Positions 1 through 5,504 of a stretch of DNA of 15,148 nucleotides are shown here, piece after piece. The DNA comes from Desulfatitalea sp. (lineage in GTDB: Bacteria; Desulfobacterota; Desulfobacteria; Desulfobacterales; Desulfosarcinaceae): assembly GCA_013041835.1 (NCBI GenBank), contig JABDRH010000269.1:1-15148 (forward strand), written 5' to 3'. The position numbers and the translations under genes were made by a program. Each line of letters opens with the position of its first letter. Position 1 is the stretch's first letter. Under the pieces are notes generated by a model that was not told the DNA's origin, searched no databases, and worked only from the letters and a program-made list of their open reading frames with translations.

Positions 1-80
1 GCTTGGCCCGATCTTCGGCCTCAAAATCCTCAAAATAGCTCGCTATTCCTGCGGTTTTGAGCCCTCAGATCGAACCCGGC
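1..80. repeat. Long imperfect inverted repeat (candidate dispersed repeat)
   Basis: The 18-nt arm at 9-26 (CGATCTTCGGCCTCAAAA) pairs with 55-72 (TTTTGAGCCCTCAGATCG) at 15 of 18 positions. Nested inside is the small palindrome AATAGC-TC-GCTATT at 34-47. It lies about 50 nt beyond the hypA stop, so in a minus-strand transcript it would fold into a long hairpin, but there is no T tract after it. The layout GGCCT, then AATAGCTC[G/A]CTAT, then GGTTT recurs at 14272-14320, which suggests two members of one repeat family. Confidence 0.55.
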
Positions 81-129
81 TGACCCAAATCCACGCGCCT
101 AAATGCCGAACTTATTTTTGCGCGAGCCC

Positions 130-525
130 TTAATAAAAATCCGTTGAACTCGGTAAAACCATGCCGATCCCGGCGATGCGGCACTCCTTGCCTTTTGTGA
201 TGTCGACATCCGAAGCGCCGCAGTCCGGGCATGTCAACGAGGCGATTTGTACGTCAAACGTTTCACTTTTCCGTAAGGGTAAATCGCCGTTTCGGCCGCA
301 TTGATTGCATTTAATTTCAGGATCGATGGTATGGATGATGATTTCCGCGTTGTCGGCCACGGTATCTTCGAGCAGTTGGACGAAAACGGATTTTAGCTGT
401 GCCGGATTGAAACAGACCAGCTTGCCCAAATCCACCTCGACCCGCGCCACCCGCTTCGCGTGGCGCTTTTGCGCTTCGATGAGCACGATATTGACCATCC
501 AACTGGTCGTTCGGAACGAATGCAC
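130..525 (-). CDS. hypA: HypA-type nickel metallochaperone
   Basis: Delivers Ni(II) in the cytoplasm to a nickel enzyme under assembly, working with HypB. The 131-residue product has the HypA layout: His2 at the N-terminal nickel site, an alpha/beta domain with VDLGKL (about 31-36), and a zinc domain with C73-N-Q-C76 and C99-P-D-C102. The start is GTG at 525 because the second residue must be the Ni-binding His; a GGA lies about 9 nt upstream. Usual HypA begins Met-His-Glu, but here residue 3 is Ser, and the protein is somewhat longer than the common 113-120 residues. It begins 2 nt after the hypB stop, so it is the last gene of the minus-strand operon. No hydrogenase gene is visible, so the client could equally be a carbon monoxide dehydrogenase, consistent with cooC nearby. 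Family assignment is firm; client is inference. Confidence 0.9.
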   Translation of the reverse strand: MHSFRTTSWMVNIVLIEAQKRHAKRVARVEVDLGKLVCFNPAQLKSVFVQLLEDTVADNAEIIIHTIDPEIKCNQCGRNGDLPLRKSETFDVQIASLTCPDCGASDVDITKGKECRIAGIGMVLPSSTDFY

Positions 526-527
526 GA

Positions 528-1193
528 TTATAGTTCCAGTTTGCCGATGATTTCTTCGACACCTTCTCCGGTGGTTAAATTTGTCCGGACAATATCTATA
601 TTTGGGTTGAGATCAAGAAGCTCTCTTTCAAGTTTTGCGACATTTACTTTCATGGCCTCGGCAAGATCGATTTTGTTGATCACCACAAGATCCGCCTCCA
701 AAAAGATATACGGATGCTTGAGGACAGTATACGGCCCTTCGGTCACCGAGACGACGACGATCCGTTTATCGGCGCCGAGCTTAAAATCCGCGGGGCATAT
801 GAGGTTGCCGACATTTTCGATGAACATCAGATCGAATTTTGCCAAATCGAATTGCGACATGGCATCAAGGACATAGGCCGGGTCCAGATGACACTCTCTT
901 CCGGTATTGACCTGGATGACTTTTGCTCCCTTCTCCTTGATCCGATCCGCATCGATGGTCGTTGTCAGATCCCCTGCGATAACGGCGATGCGATGCGCCT
1001 TTAAGTGATCGACCAGTTGCATTGCCAGCGATGTCTTTCCCGCGCCAACGGAGCCCAATATTTCAAAAGCTTTCATATTGTAATCATCAAGAAGCTTGCG
1101 GTTCTTTGCCGCAAGCGCATTGGATTGCTGCAAAAAATCAGCATCGAGCGGAATATCGATGACCTGGTTTTGTTGATCCTCGGACGCGTTCAT
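528..1193 (-). CDS. hypB: HypB-type nickel-inserting GTPase
   Basis: SIMIBI-class GTPase that drives nickel transfer from HypA to the target enzyme. Numbered from a possible upstream ATG at 1214 (228 residues), it has the P-loop GSVGAGKTS (54-62), the metal motif GRECHLD with Cys108-His109, NVGNLICPADFKLG with Cys140, and NKID (180-183); these are the HypB dimer-interface metal ligands. The start at 1193 is preferred: AAGGA sits about 8 nt before it, whereas the ATG at 1214 has no ribosome site. This gives 221 residues. It lacks the N-terminal CCxxGC high-affinity site and any His-rich stretch, so it is the minimal form without nickel storage. An 8-bp inverted repeat lies upstream, between it and the preceding gene (1247-1277). 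Function is secure; whether it serves a hydrogenase or CODH is not shown. Confidence 0.93.
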   Translation of the reverse strand: MNASEDQQNQVIDIPLDADFLQQSNALAAKNRKLLDDYNMKAFEILGSVGAGKTSLAMQLVDHLKAHRIAVIAGDLTTTIDADRIKEKGAKVIQVNTGRECHLDPAYVLDAMSQFDLAKFDLMFIENVGNLICPADFKLGADKRIVVVSVTEGPYTVLKHPYIFLEADLVVINKIDLAEAMKVNVAKLERELLDLNPNIDIVRTNLTTGEGVEEIIGKLEL

Positions 1194-1246
1194 GGATGCT
1201 ATCCTTTTTGACATAGTACGATGGCGCGATCACGACATTGATTCGG

Positions 1247-1277
1247 TTTTGGTGCCGTTGATCGAGATTCACCAAAA
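1247..1277 (-). other. Intercistronic inverted repeat before hypB
   Basis: TTTTGGTG at 1247-1254 and CACCAAAA at 1270-1277 are perfect 8-bp arms around a 15-nt loop. The element lies in the only sizeable gap of the minus-strand operon, between the Cys-rich gene and hypB. It has no T tract. It may be a processing or attenuation structure in the transcript; this is inference. Confidence 0.35.
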
Positions 1278-1294
1278 TGATTCCGATTTTTTGC

Positions 1295-2236
1295 CTATAC
1301 TCTTTCAATGATCGCAGTGTGGCACCCTTGCTTCTCGTCTTTTTCGAGAACGCAACGGAACTGACCCGGCCTGAGCATTCGAAGCCGTTTTTCCAGCCAT
1401 TGTAAATCTCCACTGCTCAGCACTTTAAGCACCTGGCCATACTTCAGGCGGTCATAGTGCCCACCGGTTTCGTAAATTATTTTTTTGGGAATCAGGTTCC
1501 GGATATCCAGGAGAATCTCTTTTTCATCGGAATCCAGAACATGTTGGGCTCCGGCCCTGGACGCATCACTCGTTGTCTCGTCCCAGCTCATACGAGGCAC
1601 CGTGGGAAGTATGATGTGTTCGCGAAATAGGGAAAACTTGCATAGATCGTCATCGATCATGTTCATGGGTTGAAGGGCTGCCGCATCGTTAACGCCTTTT
1701 GCTTGCAATAGTTTGTTCTGGAGACAAGCGCAGGCATGCCTGCAGGGCAATAGGTTCAAAACATCTTCGCTCAATTTTTCCGTCATCGCCGCAAAAATGT
1801 TACAATCGTTTTTGTCGATCCAAAATTCCATATTCCGTACGTTGCATTCAAGGATCCCCACCTCGTAGAGCTTTGGATTGATCGCCAGATAAGCGACTTC
1901 GATGAAACGCTGGATGACATAGGGGAATGGGCCTGTATCCGGTCTGTCAGCGTATTCTTTTAGCAGCTCGTATGCCCGGTCCATGTACTCTTTTCGGTCG
2001 CCAAGGTCCAGCAGCCTTTCCATGAGCAAGTTGCCGTATTTGCCAAACACATCTTTTGAAAGGGCTTCGATTTCAGTGGGTTGCTTTCCAGCTGTCTTGG
2101 ATGCGAAGTCGTCCACGAGCACTGATGGATCAAACTCATTCGCTAAAATATCCAACATATCCCTGTTCAGATCGAATATCGGATCCCATTTCATTTTCTT
2201 CTCTTTGGTAGACGGTGCTTTATTTGTTGTCGTCAT
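1295..2236 (-). CDS. Unrecognised Cys-rich protein of the hypBA operon
   Basis: I do not recognise a named family with confidence. The 313-residue product has a charged, Lys-rich N-terminus, no signal peptide and no membrane span, so it is probably cytoplasmic. Eight cysteines stand out: C131, C145, the cluster C165-x3-C169-x-C171, C199 (in a D-D-L-C-K-F context), C295 and C305. The pattern C-x3-C-x-C followed about 30 residues later by C-x-F is faintly reminiscent of V4R-like or amino-thiazoline-carboxylate hydrolase-like domains, but this is too weak to call. The ATG at 2236 has AAGGAGG 11 nt upstream. It lies 21 nt after the ferredoxin gene and upstream of hypB, so it is probably co-transcribed. 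Metal binding, perhaps a scaffold or chaperone for an Fe-S or nickel centre, is inferred from cysteines and context only. Confidence 0.85.
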   Translation of the reverse strand: MTTTNKAPSTKEKKMKWDPIFDLNRDMLDILANEFDPSVLVDDFASKTAGKQPTEIEALSKDVFGKYGNLLMERLLDLGDRKEYMDRAYELLKEYADRPDTGPFPYVIQRFIEVAYLAINPKLYEVGILECNVRNMEFWIDKNDCNIFAAMTEKLSEDVLNLLPCRHACACLQNKLLQAKGVNDAAALQPMNMIDDDLCKFSLFREHIILPTVPRMSWDETTSDASRAGAQHVLDSDEKEILLDIRNLIPKKIIYETGGHYDRLKYGQVLKVLSSGDLQWLEKRLRMLRPGQFRCVLEKDEKQGCHTAIIERV

Positions 2237-2257
2237 TGGAAATCCATCCTCCTTGAT

Positions 2258-2533
2258 TCACGCTTTTTCAATTTCCCTGAATTCGACTTTCAACGCATCA
2301 ACCGGACAGATTTTAACGCACTCCATGCATCCAATACACTTATTGAGCCAGTCCGGTGTAATTCGGTAGTTGCCTGGTTTATGAATATCGCTCTCTTTGC
2401 CTCTTACATATCGGACTTTGTAAAAACCGCTCCTGAAAACCATCGTCGGACAAATTTCAACACACTTCTTGCAGGCCATGGGTGTCTGGCACTTTTCGCC
2501 ATCCCACTCAATATAGGGTATTCTCGATATCAC
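2258..2533 (-). CDS. Two-cluster 4Fe-4S ferredoxin
   Basis: Small cytoplasmic electron carrier of 91 residues. The C-terminal motif CIGCMECVKICP (about 66-77) is a canonical 4Fe-4S site. The N-terminal half has C-x5-C-x2-C-x3-CP (about 15-29), a looser first site with an extended first spacer, followed by a 35-residue insertion before the second motif. This separates it from compact clostridial ferredoxins and resembles ferredoxin subunits dedicated to one oxidoreductase. The start codon is GTG at 2533, fixed by a strong GGAGG 6 nt upstream. It lies 25 nt after the larger iron-sulfur protein and 21 nt before the Cys-rich gene, so the three are almost certainly translated from one transcript. 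The electron partner is unknown. Confidence 0.9.
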   Translation of the reverse strand: MISRIPYIEWDGEKCQTPMACKKCVEICPTMVFRSGFYKVRYVRGKESDIHKPGNYRITPDWLNKCIGCMECVKICPVDALKVEFREIEKA

Positions 2534-2558
2534 TATTCACCTCCGTGAATTTTTTCAA

Positions 2559-3407
2559 TTACCAGTTGTCTCTGAGACCTGGGAACCTTTCTCGACGTTC
2601 GAGCGTGATCGCGCCGGATGGGCAGGCGGTTTCACAAAGACCGCAGCCAAAACATTTATAGGGATCGATTTCCATTTTCTCAAAATTCGGATTATAGCGA
2701 AGCGCTCCAAACTGGCACCGGTGCGCGCAGCTAAGGCATCCAACGCACTCATCCTTTTCGACCAATGCGATATAATGCGCTTTGAGCAGGCCGCCTTTGA
2801 TATCGTAATCCAAGCGAAACCGCATAATCATGCATTCAGGGTAATTGCAATTGCAGATCATGTTCAGGTAGCCAATTTCGTGCCCGACACAATGGACGAA
2901 GCCCCTTTCATTGACATGCCGCAACCACGACTTTCCTTCTTCCACCGACATGAAATCCACACCCCCACAGGCATGCGCATTTTTATATCTTTCCGGCCAT
3001 CGTTCCCATCGGAACATCGATGTTCCGAGCCCTCCGCAGGAAAATTCTTCTTTGCTCTGGGGAAGAATACCCCTGTATATCCAACGGCACATGCATGGCA
3101 AGGAGGATGGCAGCCTCGATATTTCCATTATTTTTTCTGCGTCCTGAATCGGCACGACTTGCATTTTGCTCATGGCGCCGATGTGCTCGCTAAAATTATC
3201 CAGCTTCTTGCGATACAGTTCAGGATCAGTTTCCTCGAAGCGGATGATTTCGCTGATGGGCTCCCAATCCACGATGCCTGGGTTTACCATCGTTACTTCC
3301 GCGTCCGGATTTTCACGCTCTCGAATCTTGTACATTCGCCAGCCATACGCTTTAGGGTTCAAATACCAGATCGTGTCTCCCCCAAAGGTGTCACAGTAAA
3401 GGCACAT
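2559..3407 (-). CDS. Iron-sulfur protein with Cys-rich N-terminal domain and two 4Fe-4S motifs
   Basis: First gene of the minus-strand operon, 282 residues, no signal or membrane segment. The C-terminal 70 residues are a 2x[4Fe-4S] ferredoxin domain: C221-x2-C224-x2-C227-x3-C231 and C252-x2-C255-x2-C258-x3-C262-P. The first 200 residues hold ten more cysteines in pairs: C2-x2-C5, C105-x-C107, C124 (SCGG), C147 (ACGG), H172-C173 and C185-x-C187-x4-C192, enough for one or two further metal sites. This long N-terminal region with MCLYC at the very start resembles uncharacterised 4Fe-4S proteins of anaerobic Desulfobacterota. ATG 3407 follows AAAGGGAG at good spacing. A sigma-54 promoter lies about 110 nt upstream. 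A role in electron delivery to, or assembly of, the hypBA client is inferred. The ferredoxin domain is secure; the rest is unassigned. Confidence 0.9.
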   Translation of the reverse strand: MCLYCDTFGGDTIWYLNPKAYGWRMYKIRERENPDAEVTMVNPGIVDWEPISEIIRFEETDPELYRKKLDNFSEHIGAMSKMQVVPIQDAEKIMEISRLPSSLPCMCRWIYRGILPQSKEEFSCGGLGTSMFRWERWPERYKNAHACGGVDFMSVEEGKSWLRHVNERGFVHCVGHEIGYLNMICNCNYPECMIMRFRLDYDIKGGLLKAHYIALVEKDECVGCLSCAHRCQFGALRYNPNFEKMEIDPYKCFGCGLCETACPSGAITLERRERFPGLRDNW

Positions 3408-3519
3408 CGCAAAACTCCCTTTCTAATGTCGTTATCGCCGCCCCGGATTGAATGGCTAATCTAAAAGTTCCGTCTTATCGGAGTAGTATTGATAGAAAAC
3501 TTATGGCATCATGGTCTCA

Positions 3520-3536
3520 TGCTAATTTGGTGCCAA
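3520..3536 (-). promoter_or_regulatory. Sigma-54 (-24/-12) promoter of the Fe-S/hypBA operon
   Basis: Minus strand reads TTGGCACCAAATTAGCA. The -24 GG and -12 GC are exactly 10 bases apart, as sigma-54 requires, and TGGCAC is the consensus -24 box; the only notable deviation is TAGCA for TTGCA. The predicted transcription start is near 3508, leaving a leader of about 100 nt before ATG 3407. A PAS-type sigma-54 activator is encoded 2 kb away. Confidence 0.75.
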
Positions 3537-3590
3537 GAAAACCCCAATGCCGCAAAAGCCGAAGGGCTACAGATTTTGATTTTTAGGACA

Positions 3591-3607
3591 TCGTTTTCGA
3601 AAACCGA
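3591..3607. promoter_or_regulatory. Candidate activator-binding palindrome
   Basis: GTTTTCGAAAAC at 3593-3604 is a perfect 12-bp palindrome, flanked by TC and CGA to give TCGTTTTCGAAAACCGA. It is centred about 90 bp upstream of the predicted sigma-54 transcription start, a usual place for an enhancer site. The 9-mer TCGTTTTCG recurs at 7169-7177 and a similar CGTTCTCGA occurs on the minus strand at 14255-14263. Binding by the local activator is inference. Confidence 0.3.
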
Positions 3608-3694
3608 TTTGATCATTTTTCAGCCCTGTATACGTGTCGCACGAATCTGTCATGATGCAAATCTGAAACGGCTCGATGCATTGGTGCATTAATT

Positions 3695-3719
3695 GCGGGT
3701 TGGAGCGCATCAACCCCGC
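3695..3719 (-). terminator. Hairpin at the end of the UspA-receiver gene
   Basis: GCGGGTTG (3695-3702) and CAACCCCGC (3711-3719) form an 8-bp GC-rich stem with a one-base bulge and 8-nt loop. It overlaps the stop codon of the UspA-receiver gene on the minus strand. No run of T follows, so it is either a weak intrinsic terminator or a 3'-end stabiliser. Confidence 0.4.
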
Positions 3720-4492
3720 TTTCCAATGACCATCGCTTTCAAATAGTCTTTCAGTTCCGAAATGTTTTCTTTTAAAAGAAAGCCAACACAATTATGGCCC
3801 GCTATGTCGAAATCTTTATCCATTTGAATTTGGGAAGTGAAAATAACCGTAAGAAACCCTTTGTCGACGGATAGTTTCAGAATTTCCCACCCATTAACGC
3901 CGGCTACGTCCAAGAGCACAATGTCGAAGCTGCGACGCTGTAAAAACTTGAATGCCGTGTTGGCATCCGAAGCTTTGTAGACGATACACATATCCAGAAC
4001 ATTTTCCACCGATTCCATAACATCCGGATCATCATCCACCAGCAGGATGCTAAGACCGTCCAGCATGCTGATGAGCCTGCCACGCAGCAATAGAATCGGC
4101 TTTGGCGCACTCTGAAGGATGTGCCAGGAAACAGAGCCCACTGACATCGGCAGCCCCGGATTCGATCCATATGGCGTCATTACGATCAGATCGACGTCAT
4201 CTCTTTCGGCATACTTGCAGATCACCTCGATTGCATTCCCGGTTTTTACGACAACCCGGACACAAGCACCCCGTTGCTCCAACTCTTGCTGGAGCGTGCA
4301 AAGGTATCGCTCCGCCTTTTCCGTCAACCTGCATGCTTCTTCATCGAGCGCATCATCGGAAATGTGCAGATGTTCGATTGCCTGCAGTAGCGTGATGTTG
4401 GCTCCCAGCAAACGGCTCAGGTTGAATGCGGCACCAATCCCTTCCTCTGCTCTTTTAGAGCCATCCAAAGGTACCAGTATGTTTTTGTACAT
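3710..4492 (-). CDS. Universal stress protein fused to a response-regulator receiver domain
   Basis: 260-residue cytoplasmic protein in two parts. Residues 1-137 are a UspA domain: YKNILVPLDGS at the start, IVMTPYGS near 103-110 and GSVS at 119-122, with a rather degenerate G-x2-G-x9-G nucleotide-binding loop. Residues 146-257 are a CheY-like receiver with the acidic pocket D153-D155, phospho-acceptor D195 (LLDV), T219 and K241 all present. There is no DNA-binding or enzymatic output domain, so phosphorylation probably acts through the Usp half or a partner. ATG 4492 follows GAGG at short spacing. It is a single-gene unit with its own sigma-54 promoter at 4602-4618 and a hairpin at its end. 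No histidine kinase is nearby. The signal and target are unknown; domain calls are firm. Confidence 0.9.
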   Translation of the reverse strand: MYKNILVPLDGSKRAEEGIGAAFNLSRLLGANITLLQAIEHLHISDDALDEEACRLTEKAERYLCTLQQELEQRGACVRVVVKTGNAIEVICKYAERDDVDLIVMTPYGSNPGLPMSVGSVSWHILQSAPKPILLLRGRLISMLDGLSILLVDDDPDVMESVENVLDMCIVYKASDANTAFKFLQRRSFDIVLLDVAGVNGWEILKLSVDKGFLTVIFTSQIQMDKDFDIAGHNCVGFLLKENISELKDYLKAMVIGKRG

Positions 4493-4519
4493 GACGCCTC
4501 ATTTGCTGATGGATTAGCA

Positions 4520-4532
4520 ACCCGGTCCGGGT
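4520..4532. other. Short perfect palindrome in the UspA-receiver leader
   Basis: ACCCGG-T-CCGGGT is a perfect inverted repeat between the predicted transcription start (near 4591) and ATG 4492 of the UspA-receiver gene. It could be an operator or a small leader hairpin. No T tract follows on either strand. Confidence 0.3.
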
Positions 4533-4601
4533 CTTGTATCTTCTTGTTCGCTTGTATCGGCTGCCCCCTTCATGTTTTGATTCTGAAAATAAGGAAATCA
4601 A

Positions 4602-4618
4602 AGCAAACATGGTGCCAA
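4602..4618 (-). promoter_or_regulatory. Sigma-54 (-24/-12) promoter of the UspA-receiver gene
   Basis: Minus strand reads TTGGCACCATGTTTGCT, essentially the full consensus: TGGCAC at -24, TTGCT at -12, and GG/GC 10 bases apart. It shares the first nine bases TTGGCACCA with the promoter at 3520-3536. The predicted transcription start near 4591 leaves about 100 nt of leader. Confidence 0.85.
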
Positions 4619-4718
4619 GGCAATTTTGCTACGCTGTCGAAGTATCAACTCATGTGTGACTTTGTCAGCGGGACGATGGTCAGAACTGTTCCGTTTCATA
4701 TGGCGGATCCGATCTGTC

Positions 4719-4746
4719 TTGACAGGCAAATCGATGAAGGTATAAG
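4719..4746 (+). promoter_or_regulatory. Candidate sigma-70 promoter directly before cooC
   Basis: TTGACA at 4719-4724, a 16-bp spacer, then TATAAG at 4741-4746. The ATG at 4755 is only 8 nt beyond the -10 box, so a transcript from here would be leaderless or nearly so. The -35 box is also the right half of CTGTC-TT-GACAG (4714-4725), so a repressor or activator could sit there instead. Confidence 0.35.
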
Positions 4747-4754
4747 AAAACTAA

Positions 4755-5504
4755 ATGGACAAAAAATCAGTAATCGCGGTTTGCGGCAAGGGAGGCGTCG
4801 GAAAAACGGTCGTCTCCGCACTTCTTTCCCGGGCGCTTTCGGACGCGGGGGCTTACCCGCTCTTGTTGATCGATGCGGATCCCGCCGGAGGGTTGGCTTC
4901 TGCTATCGGAGAGCGGTCATTTCAAACGATGGCTTCGGTTCGCGATCGCTTGATCGCCTCGGCGAAAAGCGGAAAGAAGTCGGACACGGCGGCCATTTGC
5001 GACCAAGTCGATTACCTGGTATTCGAAACCCTGTTGGAGCGGGAGAAGTATTCTTTGCTTGCCATGGGGCACTCTGCGGAAAAAGGATGCTTTTGCCCTG
5101 CAAACAACCTGCTCCGAGGCGCCATCGATTTGATTTCAGCCTCATTCATTGTTACCCTCATCGATGCGGAGGCCGGAATCGAACAGATAAAACGAGATGT
5201 CACCAAAAGCGTCAATCGCATCCTCGTTGTTGTCGATGGTTCCCAACGAAGTATCGCAACACTTCGGTTGATTGCGGATTTGGTCGATGGCGAACAGGTT
5301 TGCGCCATTGGCAATCGAATCGAGGCGGATGAAATCGATTCCGTTATCGAGGGAATACAAATTATCGGCACGATCCCTCAGGATCAGACCGTGTTGGCAT
5401 ACGACCGCAAGGGGCGTTCCCTCTGGGAACTGCCCGCCGAGAACGAAGCGCTGAACAAGGCAAAACGTATCGCCGGGGCATTGTTTGGCGCAACCGTCAA
5501 ATGA
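4755..5504 (+). CDS. cooC: CooC-type nickel-insertion ATPase (CODH maturation)
   Basis: MinD-family ATPase of 249 residues that supplies nickel to the C-cluster of carbon monoxide dehydrogenase. It has the deviant Walker A motif GKGGVGKT (11-18, signature Lys12), LLIDADPAGG (37-46), the metal-binding C112-x-C114 in GCFCPANNLLR, and IDAEAGIEQI (136-145), all typical of CooC. AAGG at 4737-4740 is 14 nt from the ATG, farther than an ordinary ribosome site. The gene is divergent from the UspA-receiver gene and convergent with the sigma-54 activator gene, overlapping it by 8 nt at the stops. No CODH gene is present here, so it may act on a CODH/ACS encoded elsewhere, together with the HypA/HypB of this window. 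Related ATPases serve other metal enzymes, so the client is not proven. Confidence 0.88.
   Translation: MDKKSVIAVCGKGGVGKTVVSALLSRALSDAGAYPLLLIDADPAGGLASAIGERSFQTMASVRDRLIASAKSGKKSDTAAICDQVDYLVFETLLEREKYSLLAMGHSAEKGCFCPANNLLRGAIDLISASFIVTLIDAEAGIEQIKRDVTKSVNRILVVVDGSQRSIATLRLIADLVDGEQVCAIGNRIEADEIDSVIEGIQIIGTIPQDQTVLAYDRKGRSLWELPAENEALNKAKRIAGALFGATVK

Larger units (their letters stand above)
3408..3709. other. Intergenic leader and promoter region
   Basis: 302 bp without a convincing gene. It holds a -24/-12 promoter for the minus-strand operon (3520-3536), a near-palindrome about 90 bp upstream of the predicted start of transcription (3591-3607), and at its upstream edge a hairpin overlapping the stop of the UspA-receiver gene (3695-3719). 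The roughly 100-nt leader between promoter and ATG shows no recognisable riboswitch. Confidence 0.6.

Noticed and set aside
2721..3464. A 247-codon plus-strand open frame opposite the iron-sulfur protein gene
   Set aside because: It is a shadow of the minus-strand gene with its clear 4Fe-4S motifs and ribosome site; the plus-strand product shows no domain.
4619..4633. AAGGCAATTTTGCTACG as a plus-strand sigma-54 promoter for cooC
   Set aside because: Only 7 bases separate GG and GC; the minus-strand promoter next to it explains the sequence better.
4544..5332. A 262-codon plus-strand open frame overlapping the start of cooC
   Set aside because: It lies in a different frame over cooC, is rich in Arg, Gly and Cys without any domain, and cooC carries complete family motifs.
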